Source of the DNA: Flemingiibacterium sp045635785
GTDB lineage: Bacteria; Bacillota; Clostridia; Oscillospirales; CAG-272
Assembly: GCA_045635785.1 (NCBI GenBank)
Contig: JAZTWJ010000048.1
Span: 1 to 34,931 of the forward strand
Length of the DNA: 34,931 nucleotides
Reading direction: 5' to 3'
Shown piece by piece: positions 14,537 through 21,767 of this stretch. The stretch's first letter is position 1, and each line of letters begins with the position of its first letter. The translations under genes were made by a program, and so were the position numbers. A model generated the notes under the pieces. It had not been told where the DNA came from, ran no database searches, and worked only from the letters and a program-made list of their open reading frames with translations.

Positions 14537-14572
14537 AGAAAGCCGCGGGAGCATAGCTCCCGCGGCTTTTGC
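14537..14572 (-). terminator. Terminator of the 79-aa protein gene
   Basis: AAGCCGCGGGAGC TAT GCTCCCGCGGCTT followed by TCTTTTG on the minus strand, directly after the stop. It is separate from the plus-strand terminator beside it. Confidence 0.85.
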
Positions 14573-14812
14573 TTATTCTGCTTCGAGGTCGTCCGTACAG
14601 CAGGCATCGCGTGCGGCGATGACCTTTTTCGGCTCCTTTTCTTGCGTTTCGATGACGAGCAATGCGCCGATGAATCCGCCGACCAGGGCGGCACACAGTG
14701 CCATGCCCGCAAGGAAGGGGCTCTTTTTTCTGCTGGTCATGCTGAGAAACAGCGCTGTTACGGCGTGAACGAGAAACATAAGACCTGTGCAGAGTTCGGT
14801 TCTTCTTGACAT
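14573..14812 (-). CDS. Small two-helix membrane protein with a DACC tail
   Basis: 79 residues, no family recognised. Two predicted transmembrane helices (about 8-25, GLMFLVHAVTALFLSM, and about 33-54, FLAGMALCAALVGGFIGALL) are joined by a short basic loop (TSRKKS). The second is followed by a charged tail, ETQEKEPKKVIAARDACCTDDLEAE. The tail end RDACCTDDLE matches ADACCCEGDLE of the convergent 103-aa protein. The start at 14812 lies 13 nt after a hairpin leader element, as in six other genes. It is downstream of prfB on the same strand with no terminator recognised between, so it may be co-transcribed. Confidence 0.7.
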   Translation of the reverse strand: MSRRTELCTGLMFLVHAVTALFLSMTSRKKSPFLAGMALCAALVGGFIGALLVIETQEKEPKKVIAARDACCTDDLEAE

Positions 14813-14825
14813 AACAATTACCCAT

Positions 14826-14850
14826 GCCTTCGCGAAGCGAAGGCTTCCTT
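14826..14850 (-). promoter_or_regulatory. SD-hairpin leader element, 79-aa protein copy
   Basis: On the minus strand, TAAGG (to 14847), 2 nt, GCCTTCGC-TTC-GCGAAGGC (14844-14826), then 13 nt to the ATG at 14812. Confidence 0.75.
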
Positions 14851-14884
14851 ATATCGAAAATTTTGGCGGTTTACGATAGCAAAT

Positions 14885-14912
14885 CGCGGTGGGACACCGC
14901 GAAGGCATCCTT
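14885..14912 (-). promoter_or_regulatory. Partial or variant hairpin element after prfB
   Basis: The prfB TAA overlaps AAGG, followed by ATGCCTTCGC and then a different stem, CGCGGTG-TCC-CACCGCG. It begins like the seven leader elements, but no ATG follows at the usual distance. Confidence 0.5.
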
Positions 14913-16026
14913 ATTTATTTTGGTTTGCAATCATCTTCAGATAAGCATTGATGAAACCGTCTATGTCACCGTCCATGACAGCCTGAATGTTGCCGTCCTC
15001 ATATCCGGTGCGGTTATCCTTTGCAAGTGTGTAGGGCATAAATACATAGGAACGGATCTGACTGCCCCACTCGATGTTATTCTTGACACCCTGAATGTCC
15101 TCGATGCGTGCCAGATTTTCCCGCTCCTTGATCTCCATCAGCTTGGATTTGAGCATCTTCATCGCCGTTTCTCTGTTCTGCAGCTGGCTACGCTCTGTCT
15201 GACAGCCCACCACGATGCCCGTGGGAAGATGGGTGATGCGGATGGCGGAGTCGGTCTTGTTGACATGCTGACCGCCTGCACCGGAAGAACGGTGCGCGGT
15301 AACTTCGATGTCCTCGTCGCGGATCTCGATCTTGCCGTCGTCCTCAAACTCGGGCATAACCTCCACGGATGCGAAGGATGTGTGGCGGCGTCCCGACGAG
15401 TCGAAGGGCGATACGCGCACCAGACGGTGTACGCCTGCCTCGCTTTTCAGATAGCCGTAGGCATTGGTTCCACTTACCATAATGGTGGCACTCTTGATGC
15501 CTGCTTCTTCGCCGTCCAGCCAATCCACCAGCTTTACGTTGTAGCCGTGCTGCTCGCCCCAACGGGTGTACATGCGATAAAGCATGAGCGCCCAGTCTTG
15601 CGCCTCGGTGCCGCCCGCGCCCGGATGGAAGGAAACAATGGCGTTGTTGCGGTCATATTCGCCGGAGAGCAGGACCTCGATGCGCTGACGTTCCTCCTCC
15701 TTGATGACCGCCGCAAGCTCATCTTCTACCTCGGCGACGACGGATTCGTCGTTCTCCTCGATGCCCATTTCCGCCAGAATGATGGCGTCCTCCAGACGAT
15801 CGCGAAGTGCCTCCCATGTATTGATCTTGTCTTTTTTCTGCTTTATTTTTTGAAGCACGCGGCTGGAATTTTCCGCGTCGTTCCAGAATTCGGGCGCGGC
15901 GGTGATCTTCTCATCCTCCTCCACCTCTGCGCGAAGCTGTTCGATACGCAGTGCCGATGCCAGCTCTGCGATGTCAGCCCGCATATTCTGAAGCTTGTAT
16001 TTTGCGTCCTCAAGTTGTATAATCAA
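14911..16026 (-). CDS. prfB: Peptide chain release factor 2
   Basis: Releases peptides at UGA and UAA stops. The 371-residue chain shows the stop-recognition SPF in VRVSPFDSSGRRHTSFASV, and the GGQ motif in RSSGAGGQHVNKTDSAIRI that reaches the peptidyl-transferase centre. The start is a TTG at 16026, with AGGAGG 7 nt upstream. The reading frame is continuous through the place where most bacteria have a CUUUGA programmed +1 frameshift (here around SALRIEQLRAEVEED), so this copy lacks that autoregulation. Its promoter is at 16071-16100. The gene downstream is the 79-aa membrane protein. Confidence 0.96.
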   Translation of the reverse strand: MIIQLEDAKYKLQNMRADIAELASALRIEQLRAEVEEDEKITAAPEFWNDAENSSRVLQKIKQKKDKINTWEALRDRLEDAIILAEMGIEENDESVVAEVEDELAAVIKEEERQRIEVLLSGEYDRNNAIVSFHPGAGGTEAQDWALMLYRMYTRWGEQHGYNVKLVDWLDGEEAGIKSATIMVSGTNAYGYLKSEAGVHRLVRVSPFDSSGRRHTSFASVEVMPEFEDDGKIEIRDEDIEVTAHRSSGAGGQHVNKTDSAIRITHLPTGIVVGCQTERSQLQNRETAMKMLKSKLMEIKERENLARIEDIQGVKNNIEWGSQIRSYVFMPYTLAKDNRTGYEDGNIQAVMDGDIDGFINAYLKMIANQNK

Positions 16027-16070
16027 GTGTATGCCTCCTAAAAGTTCAATTCTTCAATCTTTCTCCATTT

Positions 16071-16100
16071 ATTATAACATATTCGCCGATGCCATTGCAA
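16071..16100 (-). promoter_or_regulatory. prfB promoter
   Basis: On the minus strand, TTGCAA (16100-16095), 18 nt, TATAAT (16076-16071), about 30 nt before the SD. Confidence 0.75.
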
Positions 16101-16145
16101 GAGCACGGAGAATTTTACAGTTCATTCATTTTTGAAAGGGTGGTA

Positions 16146-17360
16146 TTATTCTAACATACCGTAGAATTTCTCGATCTCCTCTGCGTTGCCGAATTTGCAT
16201 TTTGACAGCGTTTCGCTGAAGTGATCGCAAAGGGCTTCATCCGATAGCAGTCGCTTGATACCTTCGTAGATGCCATCGGAGGAAATATCGGTGATGATGC
16301 CGAGTCTGCCGTTTTCCAGCTGTTCGGGCGCGGAGAGATATTTGGTGGTAAGGATAGGCTTGTACATGATTTTTGCCTCCTCCACCGAGATCGGCTTGCC
16401 CTCATGACGGGATGGCTGGGCATAAATGTCACAATCACGCAGATAGGAATAGGGATTTTTTGTGGTGCCGAGGAAGATCATCATATCGGCGACGCCATGC
16501 TGCAGAAGAAGCTCCGCCATATAATTTTTATACTCCTCGTCTCCGTCTCCGAGCACATACCAACGCACATCAAAATTTTCCTCGCGCAGACGTTTTAAGA
16601 CGGGTACTACCAAATCAAGTCCCTTCTGATCGCCGATGCGTCCGATGGTCAGGATGCGTTTGCCCGTGAAATGCGTGTCGGGGAAGGTGTCGCCCTGCAG
16701 AGCAAGATCCCAGATCTGCTTGGGATTTGTAATGTTTTCCATCATCACCAAGCGGTCGGCGATCTCCGGAAGCTTGGCGCGCAGATTTTCGTCTATCAGC
16801 TTGGAAACGGTGACTACCTTGTCGCATGCTAAAAAATAGTTGCGGTAGATGTCGTCATCGCGGGGGGGATTGGCGTAATCGAAATGCAACCACGCCAGCT
16901 TTTTTTTCGCCTTCACCTTGTCGCACATATAGAACATGGTGCGGTCGCCCCAATACGCCACCGCCAAATCGTAGGACTCGGTGACGGCAGGCATTTTCTT
17001 CATAAAATGCAGCCACATTTTGGTGGCGGCAGAGCTGCGCTTTTCTCCGCGGGAAAAGAGGGTGCGAACAAAATAGGGGAAGATTTCAAAAAGCGTCAGC
17101 GGATTTTCCTTGACGAAGCAGTCGATGAGCGTTTTTGCGGCGTTTCTTCCCGAAAGCAGGAACATATCGCCGTATTTCTCCATGACCTTGATGTGCACCT
17201 GCGAAGGCAGCTGATCAAGGAGCAGACCTTCTCGTTTGGCAAGCAGAAGCGTCACATCAAAGCGGTCAAAGTCAAGGCAAGAGAGAAAGGAAAGAAAGGA
17301 TTTTTCCGAGCCGGCACAGTTCATCGTGATGCCGACTACCAGCATGTTAATCTTCTTCAA
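16146..17360 (-). CDS. Family 4 glycosyltransferase
   Basis: About 404 residues with the GT-B architecture. The N-terminal acceptor domain starts KKINMLVVGITMNCAGSEKS. The C-terminal donor domain has GRIGDQKGLDLVVPVLKRL, VLGDGDEE, FLGTTKNPYSYLRDCDIYAQ and PSRHEGKPISVEEA, the EX7E-type nucleotide-sugar site. I choose the TTG at 17360 (giving MKKINMLVVG...) because GAGGAGG ends 9 nt before it. An ATG at 17378 or 17345 is possible. The first bases overlap the end of the ABC-F gene, so the two are probably translationally coupled. The sugar and acceptor are unknown; no polysaccharide cluster surrounds it. Confidence 0.87.
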   Translation of the reverse strand: MKKINMLVVGITMNCAGSEKSFLSFLSCLDFDRFDVTLLLAKREGLLLDQLPSQVHIKVMEKYGDMFLLSGRNAAKTLIDCFVKENPLTLFEIFPYFVRTLFSRGEKRSSAATKMWLHFMKKMPAVTESYDLAVAYWGDRTMFYMCDKVKAKKKLAWLHFDYANPPRDDDIYRNYFLACDKVVTVSKLIDENLRAKLPEIADRLVMMENITNPKQIWDLALQGDTFPDTHFTGKRILTIGRIGDQKGLDLVVPVLKRLREENFDVRWYVLGDGDEEYKNYMAELLLQHGVADMMIFLGTTKNPYSYLRDCDIYAQPSRHEGKPISVEEAKIMYKPILTTKYLSAPEQLENGRLGIITDISSDGIYEGIKRLLSDEALCDHFSETLSKCKFGNAEEIEKFYGMLE

Positions 17361-19242
17361 AGTCTTCGGCCTCCTCATACAGCTCCATCAGACGCTCTTC
17401 CACCTCGGTCTGACGGGAATAAAGCTCGTTTACCTTTACATAATCCGCTTGGATGGATTCGTCCTCCATGGCGGCGATCAGCTCCTCCAGCTCCGCTTCC
17501 AGCTTTTTTGTTTCTTCTGCGTTCTTGCGGATGCGTGTGCGAAGCTTGCGGGCATCGGCGGCTTGCGCCTTTGCCTTGAGATACTGTTCCTTTGCCTCGG
17601 TGGGGGCATCTGCCACCGTCTCCGATTTTGCGGATTGTATTCCGTCGCGATATGCGCGGTAATCCTCATAGCCGCCCATATAGTCAAGGGCGGGCTTGAC
17701 GCCGAGATCCAACACGCGGGTGGCGAGCTTTTGGATAAAGTAGCGGTCGTGGGAGACGGCGATGATGGTGCCGTCGAATTCGGACAGCGCACCTTCCAAC
17801 GCCTCGCGGGAATTGATGTCAAGATGATTGGTCGGCTCATCCAAAATCAGCAGATTCATACGGGAGAGGATCAGCTTGCAGAGAGTCAGCCGTGCCTTTT
17901 CTCCGCCGCTGAGAACGGACACCTTTTTTTCGATGTCATCGCCCTTGAACAAAAACAGTGCCAGCGCGGAACGGATCTCCGTCTGCGTCAGATTTTCATA
18001 GCAATCCCAAAGCTCGTCAAGAACCGTATTGTCGGGATTGAGGTTCTGATTCTCCTGATCGTAATATCCGATGCTCACATTATATCCGTATTCAAAATCC
18101 CCCGCGTCCTGCGAAAGCTTGTCGGCGAGGATCTTGATCATGGTGGATTTGCCGCATCCGTTGGGACCGGCGATAAAAAGGCGGTCATGCTTTTTCACCA
18201 AATAGGATACATCGGAAAAAAGCGGCTTATTCGGATAGCTTTTGGTGAGACCTTTTACGGTCAGCACATCGTTGCCGCTTTCGCCGGATTTGTTGAAGGA
18301 AAGGCGGATCTTGTCGGGAAGCTTGTCCGGACGTTCGATCTTTACCATGCGGTCGAGCGCCTTCTGACGGCTTTCGGCGGCGATGATGTTGCGCTCCCGA
18401 TTCCATCGGCGCTGTTGCTCGATGTATGCTTCGATGCGGGCGATCTCCTTCTGCTGATTTTTATATTGGCGTTCGCGGATCTCGCGGTTTTCTGCCTTGA
18501 GCTGAACAAAGCGGGTATAGTTGCCGTTGTAAAGCTCGCCGTGGGTATTTTCGATCTCAAAGGTTTTGTTTGTGACGCGGTCGAGAAAAAAGCGGTCGTG
18601 GGATATTACAAGAAGCGTGCCGCGATAGGAGGCGAGAAAATCCTCCAGCCATGCAAGAGTTTCGATATCGAGATGGTTGGTTGGCTCGTCAAGCATCAGA
18701 ATATCCGGCGAGGTGATGAGCTGTCTTGCCAGAGCAAGGCGGGTTTTTTGACCGCCCGAGAGACCGGAGATACTGAGGTCGTGGAATCGCTCGTCAAAGC
18801 CGAGGCTTTTAAGAATGCCCTTGCAACGGGAGCGAAATTCATAGCCGCCCGCACGCTTAAAACGGTCGGCAAGCGATGTATAGGATCGGATCAGATCCTC
18901 ATCGGCGGGGGTTTCTTCCAGCGCGGCGGACAGCGCATCCAGCCGCTTTTCGTCAGCGATCAGCTTTGAGAAGGAAGCGAGCATTTCGTCAAGAACGGTG
19001 TTCTCGCCCTCGAGACCGGTGTTCTGCTCAAGAAATCCCACCGTTTTGTCCTTGGAAATATAGATGGAGCCGTCGGTGGGAGAATATTCGCCCGTGATGA
19101 TTTTGAACAATGTGGATTTGCCGGCACCGTTGACGCCCACAATGCCGAGCTTGTCTCCTTCGTTCAGACTGAAGGAGATTTTATCAAGGATGACGTCCGT
19201 TCCGAATTCCAGCGAAACGTCGCTTAAACTGATGGCGATCAT
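17347..19242 (-). CDS. ABC-F family ATPase (ribosome-associated type)
   Basis: 631 residues with two nucleotide-binding domains and no membrane segment. Domain 1: Walker A GVNGAGKST, signature LSGGQKTRLALARQL, Walker B ILMLDEPTNHLD, switch His in VISHDRFF. The inter-domain linker is rich in charged residues and carries RRWNRERNIIAAESRQKALD. Domain 2: GPNGCGKST, LSGGEKARLTL, LLILDEPTNHLD, AVSHDRYF. A C-terminal coiled coil (about 555-631) resembles Uup/YdiF. ABC-F proteins act on ribosomes; whether this one is housekeeping or resistance-related cannot be decided. The ATG at 19242 has GGAG upstream; the reading frame continues upstream into unrelated sequence. Promoter at 19301-19329. Confidence 0.93.
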   Translation of the reverse strand: MIAISLSDVSLEFGTDVILDKISFSLNEGDKLGIVGVNGAGKSTLFKIITGEYSPTDGSIYISKDKTVGFLEQNTGLEGENTVLDEMLASFSKLIADEKRLDALSAALEETPADEDLIRSYTSLADRFKRAGGYEFRSRCKGILKSLGFDERFHDLSISGLSGGQKTRLALARQLITSPDILMLDEPTNHLDIETLAWLEDFLASYRGTLLVISHDRFFLDRVTNKTFEIENTHGELYNGNYTRFVQLKAENREIRERQYKNQQKEIARIEAYIEQQRRWNRERNIIAAESRQKALDRMVKIERPDKLPDKIRLSFNKSGESGNDVLTVKGLTKSYPNKPLFSDVSYLVKKHDRLFIAGPNGCGKSTMIKILADKLSQDAGDFEYGYNVSIGYYDQENQNLNPDNTVLDELWDCYENLTQTEIRSALALFLFKGDDIEKKVSVLSGGEKARLTLCKLILSRMNLLILDEPTNHLDINSREALEGALSEFDGTIIAVSHDRYFIQKLATRVLDLGVKPALDYMGGYEDYRAYRDGIQSAKSETVADAPTEAKEQYLKAKAQAADARKLRTRIRKNAEETKKLEAELEELIAAMEDESIQADYVKVNELYSRQTEVEERLMELYEEAEDFEED

Positions 19243-19269
19243 TGAACTCTCCGTAAAAGAATGGTTGCA

Positions 19270-19292
19270 TCCGCCCGTAAGCAGGGCGGAGT
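19270..19292 (-). promoter_or_regulatory. Hairpin at the 5' end of the ABC-F transcript
   Basis: CCGCCC TGCTTAC GGGCGG on the minus strand, starting within a few nt of the predicted transcription start. It has no T-run in this direction, so it may be a stabilising or regulatory 5' hairpin. Read on the plus strand it would look like a terminator (GGGCGGAGTTTTT). Confidence 0.5.
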
Positions 19293-19300
19293 TTTTATTT

Positions 19301-19329
19301 ATTATACCACAAAATGCCCGTATTGTCAA
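19301..19329 (-). promoter_or_regulatory. Promoter of the ABC-F / glycosyltransferase operon
   Basis: On the minus strand, TTGACA (19329-19324), 17 nt, TATAAT (19306-19301): a perfect consensus. Confidence 0.88.
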
Positions 19330-19350
19330 ACAATATCCGCTTTTGTCACG

Positions 19351-19390
19351 AAAAAATAACATATCCGCAGACATTGTCTGCGGATATGTT
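19351..19390 (-). terminator. lexA terminator
   Basis: AACATATCCGCAGACA pairs with TGTCTGCGGATATGTT around a single base (16-bp stem), followed on the minus strand by ATTTTTT. Confidence 0.93.
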
Positions 19391-19405
19391 ACCAAACGGT
19401 GTATT

Positions 19406-20029
19406 TTACTGATAGAAGCGCATGGATGCGACCACCTTGCCAAGCACCAAAAGCTCATCCACATAAATGGGTTCCATCGAAGAATTTTCGGGCTGGAGAC
19501 GGAAGCGGTTGCCGTCGCGGTAGAAGGTCTTGACGGTGGCATCGTCCTCCACCAGCGCGACGATAATATCGCCGTCTTTGGCGGTGCAGCACTTTTCAAC
19601 GACGATCAGATCGCCGTCGAGCATTCCCGCCTCGATCATGCTCTCGCCCTGAATTTTCAGCGCGAACAGATCGCCTGCAGAGTGTCTTGCGGAAGGACGG
19701 GGGAAGTCAATATAGCCCTCGTAATTTTCTACGGCAAGGATCGGGATACCTGCGGCAACCTTGCCGAGGATCGGCACGCGAATGGTGTGCGTATTATGGA
19801 GCGCATCGCTTCCAACACGAAGCGAGCGGCTTTTGCCTGCCGCCTTTTGAATGACGCCCTTCTCTTCGAGGCGCGCGAGGTATGTATGAACGGTGGAGGT
19901 GCTCTTCATATCCAGCGCAGTGCAGATGTCGCGCACGCTGGGCGCAAATCCGTCACGGCGGATAGCGGCAAGAATGTAGTTGTACACCTCAAGCTCCCGT
20001 TTTGTCAGTTTGTCAAGATTCTTGTTCAT
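19406..20029 (-). CDS. lexA: SOS repressor LexA
   Basis: 207 residues. The N-terminal winged helix-turn-helix is APSVRDICTALDMKSTSTVHTYLARLEEKG (positions about 29-58, quoted in part as SVRDICTALDMKSTSTVHTY). The autocleavage site Ala93-Gly94 is in GKVAAGIPI, the catalytic Ser130 in GESM and Lys167 in ATVKTF. RecA-promoted self-cleavage derepresses SOS genes. The start at 20029 gives the canonical MNKNLDKLTKRE; an in-frame ATG at 20056 lies inside the leader hairpin. A LexA box overlaps the -35 element, implying autorepression. The gene also carries the SD-hairpin leader element. The start is 13 nt from that hairpin, as in four other members. Confidence 0.97.
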   Translation of the reverse strand: MNKNLDKLTKRELEVYNYILAAIRRDGFAPSVRDICTALDMKSTSTVHTYLARLEEKGVIQKAAGKSRSLRVGSDALHNTHTIRVPILGKVAAGIPILAVENYEGYIDFPRPSARHSAGDLFALKIQGESMIEAGMLDGDLIVVEKCCTAKDGDIIVALVEDDATVKTFYRDGNRFRLQPENSSMEPIYVDELLVLGKVVASMRFYQ

Positions 20030-20042
20030 GATGATGTCCGTC

Positions 20043-20069
20043 GCTTTTGAAAACAAAAGCTTCCTTTCT
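20043..20069 (-). promoter_or_regulatory. SD-hairpin leader element, lexA copy
   Basis: On the minus strand, AGAAAGG (20069-20063), 2 nt, GCTTTTG-TTTT-CAAAAGC (20060-20043+), then 13 nt to the ATG. Same layout as pyrE and the others, but a different stem with retained pairing. Confidence 0.75.
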
Positions 20070-20100
20070 GCGAATTTTTGAAATAGCAGATTCCATTAGC

Positions 20101-20129
20101 ATTATAGCACACATTTGCGCAAAAAGCAA
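20101..20129 (-). promoter_or_regulatory. lexA promoter
   Basis: On the minus strand, TTGCTT (20129-20124), 17 nt, TATAAT (20106-20101). Confidence 0.78.
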
Positions 20130-20140
20130 ACCTTTGTTCG
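20127..20140 (-). promoter_or_regulatory. LexA box
   Basis: CGAACAAAGGTTTG on the minus strand matches the Gram-positive LexA consensus CGAACRNRYGTTYG at 13 of 14 positions (the Y is G). It overlaps the -35 region of lexA. Confidence 0.8.
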
Positions 20141-20255
20141 CAAAATATTTTTTAATTTTTTGTTTATAAATATTTAACAAAAGAAGAACACAATGGTCAC
20201 ACATCTGATTTGCGGCTATGATATACTAATTAAATGAAGTTGGAACGATTAAAAT

Positions 20256-20282
20256 AAAGGAAGCCTTCGCGAGAGCGAAGGC
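20256..20282 (+). promoter_or_regulatory. SD-hairpin leader element, 240-aa membrane protein copy
   Basis: AAAGG (20256-20260), 2 nt, GCCTTCGC-GAGA-GCGAAGGC (20263-20282), then 12 nt, containing GGAG, to the ATG at 20295. Confidence 0.75.
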
Positions 20283-20294
20283 ATGGAGATCAAA

Positions 20295-21017
20295 ATGAAA
20301 GCAAACCACATGGATAAACGGCTGCTTGCCGTGATACTGATCGGCGGCGTTTTGTTACCGCTTGTTTGTACGGCTGTACTCGGACCGCTGCGTACATACT
20401 TTAGCAGCGATGTGATGATGTCTGCAGAAATTCCGCTTACCATTGGATTTCTGTACGATATGCTCAATATTGCCGCCATCTACGCATCGCATGCCTGCAT
20501 CGCTTATGCGCTGACAAAGCGTGCGGCGGTGCTTCCGACACTACTCATAATCGGCGGTATGGTGCCGCTCATTTATATCGTCTCCGCAATCGTGGACGTG
20601 TCGTTTTTCGGCGCCGCGGTGATCGATCCTGCGTATATCCTCTACTGCGTAATCAGCTGCCTGACGGAGCTGGTCCGCCTGTTTCTTGCGGCAGGACTCT
20701 GCGCGCTGATTTTGCGGTATGATGCAAAAAGGGGAAGCGAATGCACGGTGGAGCTTCTGTCACTGCATGGCACGCTTTCAAAAACAGGCGTTGCGGTGAC
20801 ATTGGTGGCGGCGGGCTTCATGCTGATCTCCAATATAACCGAGACGATCGCGCTGTTTGCCGAATTTGGCGCACCGATCAATACTTCGGAGACGATCTCG
20901 CTGATCTCGCCCTACATCACCACCGTTATATACGCAATACTCGGTTATTTTTTGGTATATAGCATTCTGCACATGCTGCAAGGCGGCGCGATGAAACGGA
21001 AGGATCAAGAGATATGA
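20295..21017 (+). CDS. Multi-pass membrane protein of unknown function
   Basis: A 240-residue, very hydrophobic protein with about six predicted transmembrane helices (for example LLAVILIGGVLLPLVCTAVL, VLPTLLIIGGMVPLIYIVSA, GVAVTLVAAGFMLISNI, and TTVIYAILGYFLVYSILHML near the end). No family motif is recognised. An ATG at 20283 would add four residues, but it sits at the foot of the leader hairpin; the ATG at 20295 has GGAG 6 nt away and fits the hairpin spacing of the other copies. The stop overlaps the next start (ATGA), so it is translationally coupled to the GNAT gene. Confidence 0.75.
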   Translation: MKANHMDKRLLAVILIGGVLLPLVCTAVLGPLRTYFSSDVMMSAEIPLTIGFLYDMLNIAAIYASHACIAYALTKRAAVLPTLLIIGGMVPLIYIVSAIVDVSFFGAAVIDPAYILYCVISCLTELVRLFLAAGLCALILRYDAKRGSECTVELLSLHGTLSKTGVAVTLVAAGFMLISNITETIALFAEFGAPINTSETISLISPYITTVIYAILGYFLVYSILHMLQGGAMKRKDQEI

Positions 21018-21490
21018 AACCAATCATTCGACGTGCGCGCCGTGAGGATGCGGAGCAGATCCTGGCGCTTCTATATCAAGTGGAGGAGATCCACAGACAG
21101 GGACGCCCCGATTTGTTTCGCGTGCATGGTGTGAAATTTACAATGACCGAGCTTTGCGCGGTCATGGAGGACGAGGCAACTCCCGTTTTCGTAGCGGATG
21201 TGGAGGGAAACGTGGCGGGCTATGTGTTCGGTATCGTGAACGAAACCAAAGACAGCCCCATGCTTTTTGATATGAAAACCCTGCATCTTGAGGATGTTTG
21301 CGTGGATGAGGGCTTCCGCGGCGGCGGCATCGGCACCGCGCTGATGGAATATGTGACGGCATGGGCGCGCGAAAACGGCTTTGATCGGCTGGATCTTGAC
21401 GTGTGGGAATTCAACGACGGCGCACGGAGATTTTATGAGCGCTTGGGCTTTGAAACGCAGAAGCGCCGCATGGATATGTGGCTGAAATAG
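21014..21490 (+). CDS. GNAT family N-acetyltransferase
   Basis: 158 residues with a complete GNAT core: IRRARREDAEQILALLYQV (strand 1/helix 1), LEDVCVDEGFRGGGIGTALM (acetyl-CoA loop RGGGIGTAL, about 95-108), LDLDVWEFNDGARRFYERLGF and ending KRRMDMWLK, typical of this fold. Transfers an acetyl group from acetyl-CoA to an amine; the substrate is unknown. The start overlaps the stop of the membrane protein by 4 nt. It is followed by a terminator at 21527-21562. Confidence 0.9.
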   Translation: MKPIIRRARREDAEQILALLYQVEEIHRQGRPDLFRVHGVKFTMTELCAVMEDEATPVFVADVEGNVAGYVFGIVNETKDSPMLFDMKTLHLEDVCVDEGFRGGGIGTALMEYVTAWARENGFDRLDLDVWEFNDGARRFYERLGFETQKRRMDMWLK

Positions 21491-21526
21491 TGGCATCTTG
21501 CGCCTTTGCTTATGGATGCAGATGTT

Positions 21527-21562
21527 CAGGCAGATTTTATAAGCGGAGTCTGCTTGTTTTTT
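21527..21562 (+). terminator. Terminator after the GNAT gene
   Basis: CAGGCAGA pairs with TCTGCTTG (one G-T pair) followed by TTTTTT. Confidence 0.75.
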
Positions 21563-21593
21563 GAAAAAATCAAAACTTTTTCTTGAAAAAACC

Positions 21594-21622
21594 TTGACAA
21601 ACATAAAGACATGTGATATAAT
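21594..21622 (+). promoter_or_regulatory. infC operon promoter
   Basis: TTGACA (21594-21599), 17 nt, TATAAT (21617-21622): a perfect consensus. Confidence 0.9.
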
Positions 21623-21628
21623 AAACAG

Positions 21629-21755
21629 GTCAACAAAGAAGAACTCTCCGTTCTCACCGCCTCAAAATGATGACAGCGGTTCATACAGAAGATGATCGCC
21701 GAAGGGCGGCTTGTATGCGTGCGGAGTGTTTCTTCGCACGATATTTTTGTTTTTG
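21629..21755 (+). promoter_or_regulatory. infC leader with a candidate attenuator
   Basis: About 130 nt of leader. It holds hairpin ACCGC...GCGGT (21656-21680) and a terminator-like CGTGCG-N11-CGCACG (21718-21740) followed by ATATTTTTGTTTTT. CTCCG at 21646-21650 could instead pair with CGGAG at 21722-21726 and break the terminator. Firmicutes often control infC-rpmI-rplT through an L20-binding leader; I infer the same here. Confidence 0.6.
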
Positions 21756-21767
21756 GAGGTGCTCGCT

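Noticed and set aside
15940..15980. RF2 programmed frameshift site
   Set aside because: The sequence is continuous in frame and has no CTTTGA; the gene is intact, not broken.
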